DNA of 32,006 nucleotides from Microbacterium paludicola (GCF_015235415.1 NZ_JADGLL010000033.1:1-32006); one strand, 5' to 3'. Counted from the first letter of the stretch, positions 14,970 through 24,385 are shown. Notes: generated by a model not told the origin, from the sequence alone. Made by a program: numbers and translations.

Positions 14970-15953
14970 TCAGTATGCGAGGGCGCGGTCGACCGCTTCG
15001 AGCACGCGGTCCGCATCCGGAAGGTAGGAGCCCTCGAGCTTCGCGGGCGGGAACGGGGCGTCGAAGCCCGACACGCGCAGCACGGGAGCCTCGAGCGAGT
15101 AGAACGCGCGCTCGGCGATCGTCGCGGCGATCTCGCTGCCGACGCTGGTGCTCTGCGGCGCCTCCTGGGCGACCACAACGCGGCCGGTCGAGCGGACCGA
15201 GTCGAGGATCGGGCCGTAGTCGATCGGCGAGAGCGAGCGCAGGTCGATGACCTCGCAGCTCGTCCCCTCCGCCTCGGCGAGGGCGGCTGCCTGCAGCAGC
15301 GTCGTCACCATCGCGCCGTGGCCGACGAGGGTCACGTCGGTGCCGCGGCGGACGACACGGCTCGCGTGCAGCGGCAGCGCGCGGCCCGACAGGTCGACCT
15401 CGCCCTTCTGCCAGTACTTCGACTTCGGCTCGAGGAAGATCACCGGATCCGTCGAGGTGATCGCATCCTGGATCATCCAGTACGCGTCGTTCGGCGTCGA
15501 CGGGCTGACGACCCGCAGCCCCGGAGTGTGCGCGAAGTACGCCTCCGGGCTCTCCTGGTGGTGCTCGATCGCGCCGATGTGGCCGCCGTAGGGGATCCGG
15601 ATGACGACCGGCAGCGAGATCGCTCCTTCGTGCCGGTTGGTGAGCTTGGCCAGCTGCGTGGTGATCTGGTCGAACGCCGGGAACACGAACCCGTCGAACT
15701 GGATCTCCACGACCGGCCGGAAGCCGGTCATGGCAAGGCCGATCGCGGTTCCGACGATTCCCGACTCGGCGAGCGGGGTGTCGAGCACGCGGCGCTCGCC
15801 GAACTCGGCCTGCAGGCCCTCGGTCACGCGGAACACGCCGCCGAGGCGGCCGATGTCCTCGCCCATCATCAGCACGCGGTCGCTGTCGACCATCGCCTTG
15901 CGCAGGCCGGCGTTCAGCGCCTTGGCCAGGGTCATCGTCTCCATGCCGCTCAC
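14970..15953 (-). CDS. 2-oxoacid dehydrogenase E1 component, beta subunit
   Basis: Transketolase-like beta subunit of 327 aa with MMGEDIGRLGGVFRVTEGL, DTPLAESGIVGTAIGLAMTG (Glu63) and EIQFDGFVFPAFDQI, the conserved E1beta motifs, and a C-terminal transketolase domain (about 195-320). With the alpha subunit it forms the thiamine-diphosphate-dependent decarboxylase. The GTG at 15953 overlaps the E1alpha stop as GTGA and has GAGGAGG just upstream; the ATG at 15944 is an alternative three codons later. Co-translation with E1alpha fits the heterotetramer. Confidence 0.93.
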   Translation of the reverse strand: MSGMETMTLAKALNAGLRKAMVDSDRVLMMGEDIGRLGGVFRVTEGLQAEFGERRVLDTPLAESGIVGTAIGLAMTGFRPVVEIQFDGFVFPAFDQITTQLAKLTNRHEGAISLPVVIRIPYGGHIGAIEHHQESPEAYFAHTPGLRVVSPSTPNDAYWMIQDAITSTDPVIFLEPKSKYWQKGEVDLSGRALPLHASRVVRRGTDVTLVGHGAMVTTLLQAAALAEAEGTSCEVIDLRSLSPIDYGPILDSVRSTGRVVVAQEAPQSTSVGSEIAATIAERAFYSLEAPVLRVSGFDAPFPPAKLEGSYLPDADRVLEAVDRALAY

Positions 15954-17098
15954 GCGCCCTCCTCGAACGAAGCCTCGTAGTCGGCGAGCCACTTCCGCTG
16001 CTCGTCCATCAGCGGGTGCGGTTCCGAGTAGACGTGCGTGAAGATCGAGTCGCGCGTCGGCGCCTCGAGCTGCAGCGTGCGGGTGCGGGCGTCCGCGGCG
16101 AGCGCGGCGGCCTCGGCGTCGACGTCGGCGAAGAACGCCTCGGATGCGCCCCGCGCCTCCAGGAACGCGCGCATCCGCGTGATCGGATCGCGCGCGATCC
16201 ACGACTGCTCCTCGTCGCTCGTGCGGTACTTGGTCGGGTCGTCGCTCGTGGTGTGCGCGCCCATCCGATACGTGACAGCCTCGATCGCCTGCGGTCCGCC
16301 GCCGGCGCGCGCCTCGTCGAGCGCGACCTTCGAGACGGCGTAGCTGGCGAGCACGTCGTTGCCGTCGACGCGGACGCTCGGCATCCCGTAGCCGCCGGCG
16401 CGGTTCGCGAGCGGCACGCGCGACTGGGTCGCGACCGGCACCGAGATGGCCCAGTGGTTGTTCTGCAGGAAGAACACCTGCGGGGTCTGGTAGCTCACGG
16501 CGAAGACCATCGCCTCGTGCACGTCGCCCTGGCTGGAGGCGCCGTCGCCGTAGTAGACGATCACCGCCTCGTCCTTCTCAGGATCGCCGGATCCGCTTCG
16601 CCCGTCGAATTCGATGCCCATCGCGTAGCCCGTCGCGTGAAGGGTCTGCGACCCGAGCACGAGCGTGTAGATGTGCGTGTTGCCGTTCTTCGGGGCGGTC
16701 GGGTCCCATCCGCCGTGGCTCACGCCGCGCATGAGCTTGATGATGTCGACCGGATCCACCCCGCGGATCGTGCAGACAACGTGCTCGCGGTACGAGGGGA
16801 AGATGTGGTCCTGCGCGCGGGCGGCCCGGGCGGATCCGACCTGCGCGGCCTCCTGGCCCTGCGACGGCGGCCACAGGGCGAGCTGGCCCTGACGCTGCAG
16901 CAGCGTCGCCTGCCGGTCGAACGCCCGGATGACCGTCATGTCGCGGTAGAACTGCTCGAGATCGGCGTCGCTCAGCGCGTCGATCAGCGGGAGGTACCGG
17001 TCGGCGCTCGCCGACGGCGCGATTGTGCCGTCGGCGCCGAGGATGCGGACGGTCGGGTCGATCTCAGGTTCTGCGGAACCAGCTCCTGGGGAAGTCAC
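15950..17098 (-). CDS. 2-oxoacid dehydrogenase E1 component, alpha subunit
   Basis: Thiamine-diphosphate enzyme subunit of 382 aa. The cofactor motif GDGASSQGD (184-192) ends with the Asn pair at 213-214 (LQNNHW). The YRMGAHTTSDDPTKYR loop corresponds to the active-site/phosphorylation loop of E1alpha proteins. It decarboxylates a 2-oxoacid and reductively acylates the E2 lipoyl group. The GTG at 17098 is preceded by TAGCGT 6 nt away and has no ribosome binding site, suggesting a leaderless operon start. Downstream come E1beta and E2. The family resemblance is to BkdA1-type proteins, though PdhA is possible. Confidence 0.93.
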   Translation of the reverse strand: MTSPGAGSAEPEIDPTVRILGADGTIAPSASADRYLPLIDALSDADLEQFYRDMTVIRAFDRQATLLQRQGQLALWPPSQGQEAAQVGSARAARAQDHIFPSYREHVVCTIRGVDPVDIIKLMRGVSHGGWDPTAPKNGNTHIYTLVLGSQTLHATGYAMGIEFDGRSGSGDPEKDEAVIVYYGDGASSQGDVHEAMVFAVSYQTPQVFFLQNNHWAISVPVATQSRVPLANRAGGYGMPSVRVDGNDVLASYAVSKVALDEARAGGGPQAIEAVTYRMGAHTTSDDPTKYRTSDEEQSWIARDPITRMRAFLEARGASEAFFADVDAEAAALAADARTRTLQLEAPTRDSIFTHVYSEPHPLMDEQRKWLADYEASFEEGA

Positions 17099-17104
17099 CG
17101 TTCC

Positions 17105-17110
17105 ACGCTA
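17105..17110 (-). promoter_or_regulatory. candidate -10 box of the leaderless E1alpha operon
   Basis: TAGCGT on the minus strand lies 6 nt before the GTG start of E1alpha. No -35 consensus is seen. Confidence 0.4.
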
Positions 17111-17236
17111 TCCGCGGGGCGGTGCCGGATCGACGAAAGACTCGGGACAACGGATCCGACGATCCCCTGGACATTCCCCACAGACTCATGCGCGGCGAAC
17201 GATATGAGCGCCCCGCTCAGACGCCGCCGTGGGAGC

Positions 17237-18316
17237 TCAGGCGCGCAGGGCGCCGGCGATCTCGAGCACCTTCTCGAGCGACTCGTGCTCGCCGATCGAG
17301 ATGCGCACGCCCTCCGGGAACGGACGCACGATGATCCCGGCGGCATCGAACGCCGTGGCCACGGTGGTCGACTCGAGCGCCTCGGACGCGGGAAGCCAGA
17401 CGAAGTTGCCCTGCGCATCCGGCACGTCCCAGCCGATCTGGCGAAGGCCGGCGACCAGCGCGCTGCGGCGGGCGACGATCTCGTCCACGCGCTCGTCGAG
17501 CTCTGCCTGGTGGGCGAGGCTCGCGACCGCGGCGGCGACCGCGGTCGCGGTGACCGACAGCGGCGTGACCGTGCTGCGGCCGGCATCGAGCACGCGCGGG
17601 TGGCCGATGGCGTAGCCGACGCGCAGCGCCGCGAGGCCGTATGCCTTCGAGAAGGTGCGCAGCACGACGACGTTCGCGTGGGCCTCGAAGACCCGCTCCC
17701 CCAGGCCGTCGACGGCCTCGGCGTCGCGGACGAACTCGGCGTACGCCTCGTCGAGCAGGATGAGCACATCCGCCGGCACCTTCTCCACGAACGCGTGGAA
17801 CTCGGCGCTCGTGATGATCGGACCGGTCGGGTTGTTCGGGGTGCACAGCAGGATCACGCGCGTGCGCTCGGTGACCGCCGCCGCCATCGCGTCGAGGTCG
17901 TGGCGGCCGTCGGGCAGGTTCGGCACCTGCACGCTGCGCGCACCGGCGACCAGAGCGAGGCTCGGGTACGCCTCGAACGAGCGCCACGAGTACACGACCT
18001 CGTCGCCGGCGGTCGCCGCGGCCTGGATGAACGCCTGCAGCAGGGCGACGCTGCCCGCGCCGACGAGCACCGCCTCGGGGTCGACGCCGTACTTCTCGCC
18101 CAGCGCGGCGCGCAGGTTCGCCGCGGTCGCGTCGGGGTACCGGTTGAAGTCGACCGCCGCGCGCGCTGCCTCGACGACGCCGGGCAGCGGCTCGAACGGG
18201 TTCTCGTTGCTCGACAGCTTGAACCCGCTCGGGTCGGCCGAGCGCCCCTGCTTGTACGGCGGCAGGGCCGCGATCTCGGGGCGGATGCGGGGCAGAACCG
18301 GCTGCTCGGACGTCAT
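17237..18316 (-). CDS. histidinol-phosphate/aromatic aminotransferase (HisC/Pat-like)
   Basis: Class-II fold-type-I PLP aminotransferase of 359 aa. Landmarks are KLSSNENPFEPLP (33-45), NNPTG (161-165), LLDEAYAEF with Asp189, and the PLP-lysine motif TFSKAYGLAALRVGY (Lys224, Arg232). It is not in a his operon, and the pattern fits the actinobacterial Pat/HisC2 branch that transaminates aromatic amino acids, so phenylalanine/tyrosine synthesis is at least as likely as histidine synthesis. The start at 18316 has TAGACT 7 nt upstream and no ribosome binding site. Confidence 0.9.
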   Translation of the reverse strand: MTSEQPVLPRIRPEIAALPPYKQGRSADPSGFKLSSNENPFEPLPGVVEAARAAVDFNRYPDATAANLRAALGEKYGVDPEAVLVGAGSVALLQAFIQAAATAGDEVVYSWRSFEAYPSLALVAGARSVQVPNLPDGRHDLDAMAAAVTERTRVILLCTPNNPTGPIITSAEFHAFVEKVPADVLILLDEAYAEFVRDAEAVDGLGERVFEAHANVVVLRTFSKAYGLAALRVGYAIGHPRVLDAGRSTVTPLSVTATAVAAAVASLAHQAELDERVDEIVARRSALVAGLRQIGWDVPDAQGNFVWLPASEALESTTVATAFDAAGIIVRPFPEGVRISIGEHESLEKVLEIAGALRA

Positions 18317-18323
18317 GCCCGCC

Positions 18324-18329
18324 AGTCTA
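18324..18329 (-). promoter_or_regulatory. candidate -10 box of the leaderless aminotransferase mRNA
   Basis: TAGACT on the minus strand lies 7 nt before the ATG at 18316, immediately next to the repeat cluster. No -35 match is seen. Confidence 0.4.
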
Positions 18330-18340
18330 TTGAGGCCCTC

Positions 18341-18552
18341 CCCGGTCGTTGAGCGGAGTGAGCGTCAGCGACCACCGGTCGTGTGGCAGGGCCGCCGGCT
18401 TCGACTCGCTAGCGCTCGCTCAGCCCGTTTCGACTCCGCTGCGCTCCGCTCAACGACCGGGGGTGTCACTGCTCCCGGTCGTTGAGCGGAGTGAGCGCCA
18501 GCGAACGCAGTCGAAACGGGGTGAGCGACGAGCGCAGCGAGGAGTCGAAGCC
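18341..18552. repeat. cluster of GGTCGTTGAGCG-type dispersed repeats
   Basis: A 31-base unit beginning CCCGGTCGTTGAGCGG occurs at 18341 and 18474 with one mismatch, and inverted at about 18426-18463. Shorter relatives (TTCGACTCGCTAGCGCTCGC at about 18400-18419, and one near 18521-18552) flank them. The inverted copy and the copy at 18474 form a perfect 16-bp hairpin (18446-18461 with 18474-18489, 12-nt loop). The cluster separates the aminotransferase promoter from the end of the glucuronate operon and may terminate uxuA transcription. The rest of 18317-18589 holds no gene. Confidence 0.85.
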
Positions 18553-18589
18553 ATCGGCCGAGCGCCCGTGATTGCGCACGCGCGCCGCA

Positions 18590-19660
18590 CTACCTCCCCT
18601 TCGAAACCGCCTCCCACAGGCCCTGGAGGTAGCTGGCGCCGAGGGCGCGGTCGTAGAGGCCGTAGCCCGGGCGGCCGGTCTCGCCCCAGATCATGCGGCC
18701 GTGGTCGGGGCGGATGAAGCCGTCGAAGCCCGCGTCATGGAAGGTCTTCACGATGTCGTACAGGTCGAGCGAGCCCTCCGACGACAGGTGCGCCGATTCG
18801 TAGAAGCGCCCCTCGTCCTGCCAGCGGATGTTGCGGATGTGCGCGAACGGCACGCGGCCCTCGCCGGCGAACTCGCGCACGATGTCGACGACGCTGTTGT
18901 CGGGATTGGCGCCGAGGCTGCCCGTGCAGAGCGTGAGGCCGTTGTTCGGGCTGTCGACGGCGTCGAGGATCCAGCGCAGGTCGTCGCGGTTCGACACGAC
19001 GCGGGGAAGGCCGAACAGCGGGTGCGGCGGGTCGTCGGGGTGGATCGCCATCGAGATGCCGACCTCCTCGCACACCGGGATGATCGCCTCGAGGAAGTAC
19101 TTCAGGTTCTCGCGCAGCACGGTCGCATCCACGCCGTCGTACTTGGTGAACAGCGTCCGCAGATCGGCGAGGCGCTCAGGCTCCCAGCCGGGCAGCACGA
19201 GTCCCGACGTCTCGCTCTCGTACTGGGCGAGCAGGCCCTCGGGGGTGATCGCCTCCGACACCGAGCGGTCGTACTGCATCGTCTTCGAGCCATCGGGAAG
19301 CTCGTACCAGAGCTCGGTGCGCAGCCAGTCGAACACCGGCATGAAGTTGTAGCAGATCACCGAGATGCCCACCGCGCCGAGGCGGCGGATCGTCTCGCGG
19401 TAGTTGTCGATGTACCGGTCCCGGGAGGGGAGGCCGATCTTGATGTCGTCGTGGATGTTGACCGACTCGATGACCTCGAGCGCGAGCCCGGCATCCTCGA
19501 CCTGCTTCTTGAGCGCGCCGATCTTGTCCTCCGGCCACGCCTCGCCGACGGGAACGTCGTACAGCGCGCCGACGACGTCGCGCACCCCGGGGATCTGCCG
19601 GATGTGCTGCAGCGGGATCGGGTCGTCCTGGGCGCCGAACCAGCGGAAGGACATTCTCAT
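18590..19660 (-). CDS. uxuA: mannonate dehydratase
   Basis: Converts D-mannonate to 2-keto-3-deoxygluconate in the cytoplasm. The protein is 356 aa, somewhat shorter than E. coli UxuA. It starts [25 protein letters not shown] and has [35 protein letters not shown] and [11 protein letters not shown], all characteristic of the TIM-barrel mannonate dehydratase with its metal-binding His and Cys residues. AAGGAG lies 7 nt before the ATG, and the gene follows uxuB by 10 nt, last in the glucuronate operon. Confidence 0.96.
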   Translation of the reverse strand: MRMSFRWFGAQDDPIPLQHIRQIPGVRDVVGALYDVPVGEAWPEDKIGALKKQVEDAGLALEVIESVNIHDDIKIGLPSRDRYIDNYRETIRRLGAVGISVICYNFMPVFDWLRTELWYELPDGSKTMQYDRSVSEAITPEGLLAQYESETSGLVLPGWEPERLADLRTLFTKYDGVDATVLRENLKYFLEAIIPVCEEVGISMAIHPDDPPHPLFGLPRVVSNRDDLRWILDAVDSPNNGLTLCTGSLGANPDNSVVDIVREFAGEGRVPFAHIRNIRWQDEGRFYESAHLSSEGSLDLYDIVKTFHDAGFDGFIRPDHGRMIWGETGRPGYGLYDRALGASYLQGLWEAVSKGR

Positions 19661-19670
19661 CGGGTGCTCC

Positions 19671-21242
19671 TTACGAGTGGGCGAGGGAGAACAGGGCCGA
19701 GCGCACGGCGCCGGGGCCGTGCAGCAGCGAGCTGAGGTGGGCGATGACGGTGGGCGCGACTCCCGCCGCGACGAGATCCACGCCGAAGATGGACGCGTCC
19801 GTCAGGAACTCGCGCGCGGCCGTCGCCGTGCGCGGCTCACCGAAGCGCACTCCCGCGAGCCGCTCGTCGAGCTCGGCGAGCAGCGGATCCGGGCTGCGCT
19901 CGAAGGGCGCGCCCTGGTCGTCGACGGCGAGCAGGTACCGGATCCACGCCGCGATCGCGAACGGGATCCAGGTGAGCGACTGCGCGGATCCGGCCGCGAC
20001 GTGGCGACGGATCGTCTCGCCGAAGCGGATGCCGACCTTCTGCGACGTGTCCGACGCGATCCGCTGCGGGGCATCCGGAAGCCCGGGGTTGGGCAGGCGC
20101 TTCTCGATCACCTCGCGGAGGAACGCGGCCGGATCCATCCCCTCCGGGGTGTCGACGACCGGCAGGCCCTCGACGGCCCCGACGCCCACCACCATGCGCC
20201 GGATGTCGGAGTCGCGCATCATCTCGGCGATGCGCGTGAAGCCCAGCAGGCACCCCGTGACCGCCATGGCGGTGTGGAGCGGGTTCAGGCACGTGCAGAC
20301 CTTCATGCGGTCGGCGCGACCGACGGTCTCGCGGTCGCCGAGCACAACGCCGCCGCTCTCGAACGGCGGCCGGCCGTTGGGGAAGTCGTCCTCGAGCACG
20401 AGGTAGCTCACGGGTTCCGTGTTGGAGAAGGCCGCGAGCGGCCCGCCCGATGCGCGCTCGGTGATCCGCGTCGTCTCGAGCCCGAGGGCGGCGAGTGCCT
20501 CGCCGACCGCGGGCGAGGGGGCCGGGGTGATCCGGTCGACCATCGTCGAGGGGAACGTGGCCGAGCTTCCGTCCTGGAGCCATGACGCGAACGCGGCGGG
20601 CGCCCGGCCGTCCGCGGCCCACGCCTCCGCGACCCGATTCACGGCGGTCGCGAGCCGCTCACCGTTGTCGGAGAAGTTGTCGGTGCTGACAAGCGCGATG
20701 GGTGCGGCACCCGCCGCGAAGCGCGCGAGCAGCAGCGAGGCGAGCGCCGGGATCGCGCCGCCGGCACGTCCGGGGCCGCGTGCGACATCCTCATCCGAGA
20801 CGATGTAGCCCTTCTCCGTCACGGTCAGCGTCACCAGCTGCAGCGACGGGCTCTCGAAGACCTCGGTCACACGCGCCCAACCGGCATCCGAGCCGAGATG
20901 GTGGCTCTCGGCGACCGACGCGATCACGGTGGGCTCGAGCGATCCGTCCTCCCGCATCACCGCGTTGACGAACAGGTCGTCGGTGGCGCGGGAGTTCTCG
21001 ATCACCGCGGGATCGCGCAGGTTCGCGAGGATCACTCCGGTGTCGTGGCCGGCGTCGAGCATCCGCTGCGCGACGACCGCGTGCAGGCTGCGGAAGAAGT
21101 TGCCCGCCCCGAGGTGCACCCAGCTCGGCCGCTCCGCCGTCGCGGCGCGCATCGCGCGCACGTTGTACCGCGGCACGCCGAACCCCGCCGCCTCGAACTC
21201 GTCGAGGCGGTCGAGCGCACCCGCGTCCAGCACGAGGCTCAC
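19671..21242 (-). CDS. uxuB: fructuronate reductase (mannitol dehydrogenase family)
   Basis: NAD-dependent reductase converting D-fructuronate to D-mannonate. The 523-aa protein has an N-terminal Rossmann domain ([15 protein letters not shown]) and the family motifs [17 protein letters not shown] and [14 protein letters not shown], the last holding the catalytic lysine. The sequence suits the long-chain polyol-dehydrogenase family; a mannitol or altronate activity is excluded mainly by context between uxaC and uxuA. The GTG at 21242 overlaps the uxaC stop as GTGA. Confidence 0.93.
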   Translation of the reverse strand: MSLVLDAGALDRLDEFEAAGFGVPRYNVRAMRAATAERPSWVHLGAGNFFRSLHAVVAQRMLDAGHDTGVILANLRDPAVIENSRATDDLFVNAVMREDGSLEPTVIASVAESHHLGSDAGWARVTEVFESPSLQLVTLTVTEKGYIVSDEDVARGPGRAGGAIPALASLLLARFAAGAAPIALVSTDNFSDNGERLATAVNRVAEAWAADGRAPAAFASWLQDGSSATFPSTMVDRITPAPSPAVGEALAALGLETTRITERASGGPLAAFSNTEPVSYLVLEDDFPNGRPPFESGGVVLGDRETVGRADRMKVCTCLNPLHTAMAVTGCLLGFTRIAEMMRDSDIRRMVVGVGAVEGLPVVDTPEGMDPAAFLREVIEKRLPNPGLPDAPQRIASDTSQKVGIRFGETIRRHVAAGSAQSLTWIPFAIAAWIRYLLAVDDQGAPFERSPDPLLAELDERLAGVRFGEPRTATAAREFLTDASIFGVDLVAAGVAPTVIAHLSSLLHGPGAVRSALFSLAHS

Positions 21243-22693
21243 GTCGACACCAGCGGCACGTCGAAGCGGAAGTAGCGCACGGCGTTGTTGTGGAAGACGT
21301 CGCGCAGGATCGACTCGAGCGTCGCGTCGTTCGCGGGGAACTCCCCCGACTCGACCCACTGCGCGACGATGTCCACGACGATGCGGCGGAAGTACTCGTG
21401 GCGCGGGTACGACAGGAACGAGCGCGAATCGGTCACCATCCCGACGGCCGCGGGAAGGAAGCCGACCTCGGCGAACGTGCGGATCTGAGCCGCCATGCCG
21501 GCGATCGTGTCGTTGAACCACCACGCATTGCCGAGCTGCACCTTGCCGGGGATGCCGGCTCCGGGGAAGCAGGTGGCGAGCACCGCGAGCTGCTTGTTCT
21601 GGGCCTCGTCGACCGTGAACAGCAGCGTGCGCGGCAGGGCGTCGGCGGCCTCGAGCTCGCCGAGGAACTCGCGCAGCGCCTCGATCGGGCGGTCCTCGCC
21701 GATCGCGTCGAAGCCGGTGTCGTGCCCGATCCGCCGCATCGCGCGCGGGTTCGCGTCGCGCAGCGCGTTGAGGTGAAGCTCCATCACCCAGTCGCGCTGG
21801 TGGTACAGCGTCGCGAGACGCCGCATCAGGGCCCAGCGGAACGCCTCCACGTCGTCGGCGGCGAGCGCCTCGCCGCCGAGCCGGCGACGCAGGATGGCAT
21901 CCGCCTCGGCATCCGTCGCGGCGCGCTTGGGGAAGATCTCGAGCGACTGGTCGGACACCGTGCAGCCGCGCTCGTCGAAGTACGCGATGCGCTGCTCGAG
22001 AGCCGCGACGAGGCCCTCGAAGTCGGAGATCGCCGCGCCCGTCGCCTCCCCCAGGCGCTCGACGTACGGGCCGAACGCATCGCGCTCGATGCGCAGCACG
22101 CCGTCGGGGCGGAAACCGGGGACGACGAGGGTGTCGAAGTCGGCGGCCTCGGCGAGGGTCGCGTGATGCTCGAGCGCATCGAGCGGGTCATCCGTCGTGC
22201 AGATGACCTCGACGCCGCTCGCCCGCACAAGGCCGCGGGCGCTGAACTCCGGCCGGCGCAGCTTCTCGTTCGCGCGCTCGTAGATGTCGCGCGCGCTGTC
22301 GGCATCCAGAACGTCGTCGATCCCGAAGTAGCGCTGCAGCTCGAGGTGCGACCAGTGGTGGATCGGATTGCCGATCGCCCGGCCGAGCACGCTCGCGAAC
22401 GCGTGGAACTTCTCCCAGTCGTCCGCGTCGCCGGTGATCAGGCGCTCGTCCACGCCGGCGCCGCGCATCAGGCGCCACTTGTAGTGATCGCCCCCGAGCC
22501 ACACCTCGGTGATCGACGCGAAGCGGCGATCCTCGGCGAGCTCCTGCGGCGACAGGTGGCAGTGGTAGTCGACGATCGGCAGGTCGGCGGTCGCGGCGTA
22601 CAGGCGCCTCGCCGTCTCGGAGCCGAGCAGGAAGTCGGGGCCGAGGAACGGCCGGATGGCCGCGGCCGCGTCGGAAGGAGTGTCGAGCGCCAT
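21239..22693 (-). CDS. uxaC: glucuronate isomerase
   Basis: Isomerises D-glucuronate to D-fructuronate (and galacturonate to tagaturonate). The 484-aa protein is of normal length and contains VDYHCHLSP (His44, His46), ITEVWLGGDHYKWRLMRGAGV, NPIHHWSHLEL and GNAWWFNDTIAGM, the hallmark blocks of UxaC. The ATG at 22693 is preferred over one four codons upstream because a GAGG box lies at proper spacing. It is the first catabolic step and the third gene of the operon, with a 49-nt gap after kdgK. Confidence 0.97.
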   Translation of the reverse strand: MALDTPSDAAAAIRPFLGPDFLLGSETARRLYAATADLPIVDYHCHLSPQELAEDRRFASITEVWLGGDHYKWRLMRGAGVDERLITGDADDWEKFHAFASVLGRAIGNPIHHWSHLELQRYFGIDDVLDADSARDIYERANEKLRRPEFSARGLVRASGVEVICTTDDPLDALEHHATLAEAADFDTLVVPGFRPDGVLRIERDAFGPYVERLGEATGAAISDFEGLVAALEQRIAYFDERGCTVSDQSLEIFPKRAATDAEADAILRRRLGGEALAADDVEAFRWALMRRLATLYHQRDWVMELHLNALRDANPRAMRRIGHDTGFDAIGEDRPIEALREFLGELEAADALPRTLLFTVDEAQNKQLAVLATCFPGAGIPGKVQLGNAWWFNDTIAGMAAQIRTFAEVGFLPAAVGMVTDSRSFLSYPRHEYFRRIVVDIVAQWVESGEFPANDATLESILRDVFHNNAVRYFRFDVPLVST

Positions 22694-22742
22694 CGATCGC
22701 CTCACAGGTCAGAGGGGTTGTCCGTCACGAGTCTTGCGCACT

Positions 22743-23687
22743 TCAGCGGGCGACCGGATCGCCGCCCGCGACGAGTTCCGCGATGCCGCGCCGGGTGGGC
22801 ATCATCTCCCAGTCGCCGTCGCCGCGGCAGGCGCAGGCTCCCGCCGCCGCCGCTGTGCGCATCCGGTCCTCGAGGCCGAGGCCGGCGAGGCGCTCGGCGA
22901 GGTAGCCGCCGACGAACGCGTCGCCCGCGCCCACCGTGTCGGCGACCTCCACGCGGAACGGCGGCTGCTCGTGCGCGCGGCCGTCGGCGAGCGCGTACGC
23001 GCCGCGCTCGCCGAGCTTGATGACGACCTCGCGGGGCCCGAGGTCCGCGATGCGCTGCGCCAGCTCGGCCGGTGCGCCCGCGTCGACCGCGATCGCTGCC
23101 TCGTCGTCGCCCGCGAAGACGATGTCGGCGAGGGCGATCGCCTCGCGGTACGCCGGCGCTGCCTCCTCGGCGCTCCACAGCTTCGAGCGGTGGTTGATGT
23201 CGAACGAGACGGCGGCACCGGCCTCCTTCGCCGCACGCGCCGCGGCGAGCACCGTCTCGGCGGACGCAGCGCTCAGGGCGAGCGCGATGCCCGTGAAGTG
23301 GAAGATCTGTGCCCCGGCGAGATGCTCGTGCGGCACGTCCTCGCGAGCGATCCGGCTGCCGGCGTTGCCGGCGCGGTAGTAGACGACGCGGGTGCGGCCG
23401 AGCGACGGGCGGTCCTTGATCATCAGCGCGGTCGGCGCGACCGGATCGACGCTCGCCTCGACCGTGACGCCTTCGCCGCGGATGCCCCGGATGATGCGGC
23501 GGCCGAACGCATCGTCGCCGACCCGCCCGATCCACGTGGCCTCGGCACCGAGCCGCGCGGCCGCGATCGCGACGTTGCTCTCGGCCCCGCCGAAGCTGAC
23601 CGTGGCGTCGGCGGTGGTGTCGAAGCCTCCCGCCCGCGGCGAGTAGACGAGCGCGAGGCTCTCGCCGACGGTGACGAGCCCGCTCAT
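22743..23687 (-). CDS. kdgK: 2-keto-3-deoxygluconate kinase
   Basis: PfkB-family sugar kinase of 314 aa that phosphorylates KDG to KDPG. It has GGAESNVAIAAARLG near residue 33, FDINHRSKLW in the sugar-binding region, and DTVGAGDAFVGGY with catalytic Asp256 in the GAGD anion hole. The ATG at 23687 overlaps the aldolase stop as ATGA; the frame upstream of this only shadows eda. The position between eda and uxaC makes the substrate assignment firm. Confidence 0.95.
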   Translation of the reverse strand: MSGLVTVGESLALVYSPRAGGFDTTADATVSFGGAESNVAIAAARLGAEATWIGRVGDDAFGRRIIRGIRGEGVTVEASVDPVAPTALMIKDRPSLGRTRVVYYRAGNAGSRIAREDVPHEHLAGAQIFHFTGIALALSAASAETVLAAARAAKEAGAAVSFDINHRSKLWSAEEAAPAYREAIALADIVFAGDDEAAIAVDAGAPAELAQRIADLGPREVVIKLGERGAYALADGRAHEQPPFRVEVADTVGAGDAFVGGYLAERLAGLGLEDRMRTAAAAGACACRGDGDWEMMPTRRGIAELVAGGDPVAR

Positions 23688-24337
23688 GCGCCGTTGCCGC
23701 CCTCGGCGACCGAGCCCGCGATCTCGACCGACGCGCGGACGGCCTCCGCGACCGCATCCGCACCCTTGTCGAGCATCGCCCCCGATGTCAGCCAGCTGCC
23801 GCTCACGGCCGCGACGGCAGGGTGGGCGAGGTGCTCGGCGAGCGTCGCCTGCGAGACGCCCCCGGAGGGCATAAAGCGCATGTCGCCGAAGGCCGCGCTG
23901 AGCGCGTCGATCAGCGTGAGGCCGCCGAGGACGTTGGCCGGGAACAGCTTGACGAACCGCAGCCCGGCCTGGCGCGCGCGCAGCACCTCGGTCGCCGTGG
24001 CGACGCCCGGAACGATCGGGACACCGCGGCGCTGGGCGACCTCGACGATGTCGTCGGCGTAGCCGGGTGTGACGAGGAACTGGGCGCCGGCGTCGAGTGC
24101 CGCCTCCGCCTGAGCGGCGTCGAACACGGTGCCGGCGCCGACGATCAGCTCGCCGTGGGAGGCGAGCTCCCCGAGCGCCGTCATCGAGTAGGGAGTGCGC
24201 AAGCCGACCTCGACGATGTGCAGCCCGCCCCCGAGGAGACCGTCGCGCAGCGCGGCCGTCTGCGCCGCGTCGGCCGGGGCCGCGAGCGGCACGAGCGCCT
24301 GGCCGTCCAGCACGCTCGTCGTCGGGGTGGTGTTCAT
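23684..24337 (-). CDS. eda: KDPG aldolase (2-dehydro-3-deoxy-phosphogluconate aldolase)
   Basis: Class I aldolase of 217 aa splitting KDPG to pyruvate and glyceraldehyde-3-phosphate. The Schiff-base lysine is Lys130 in RFVKLFPA; Glu43 in HIVEVGLRTP and the GAGTVFD and FMPSGGV motifs complete the active site. It is the first gene of the five-gene glucuronate operon and starts 49 nt downstream of the promoter shared with the IclR gene, with GGAGG at good spacing before the ATG. Confidence 0.96.
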   Translation of the reverse strand: MNTTPTTSVLDGQALVPLAAPADAAQTAALRDGLLGGGLHIVEVGLRTPYSMTALGELASHGELIVGAGTVFDAAQAEAALDAGAQFLVTPGYADDIVEVAQRRGVPIVPGVATATEVLRARQAGLRFVKLFPANVLGGLTLIDALSAAFGDMRFMPSGGVSQATLAEHLAHPAVAAVSGSWLTSGAMLDKGADAVAEAVRASVEIAGSVAEGGNGA

Positions 24338-24385
24338 GTGGACCTCCGTGGCCGTCCCGTGGTTCCGCCAGGCGAAACCGAGTTC

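Noticed and set aside
12543..15980. A very long open frame on the plus strand opposite znuA, E2 and E1beta
   Set aside because: It is antisense to well-recognised genes, its translation is Arg/Val/Gly-rich low complexity, and it has no family resemblance. High GC makes such shadow frames common.
16016..18352. A long plus-strand open frame opposite E1alpha and the aminotransferase
   Set aside because: Same reason: shadow of two clear minus-strand genes, with His/Arg/Ala-biased composition.
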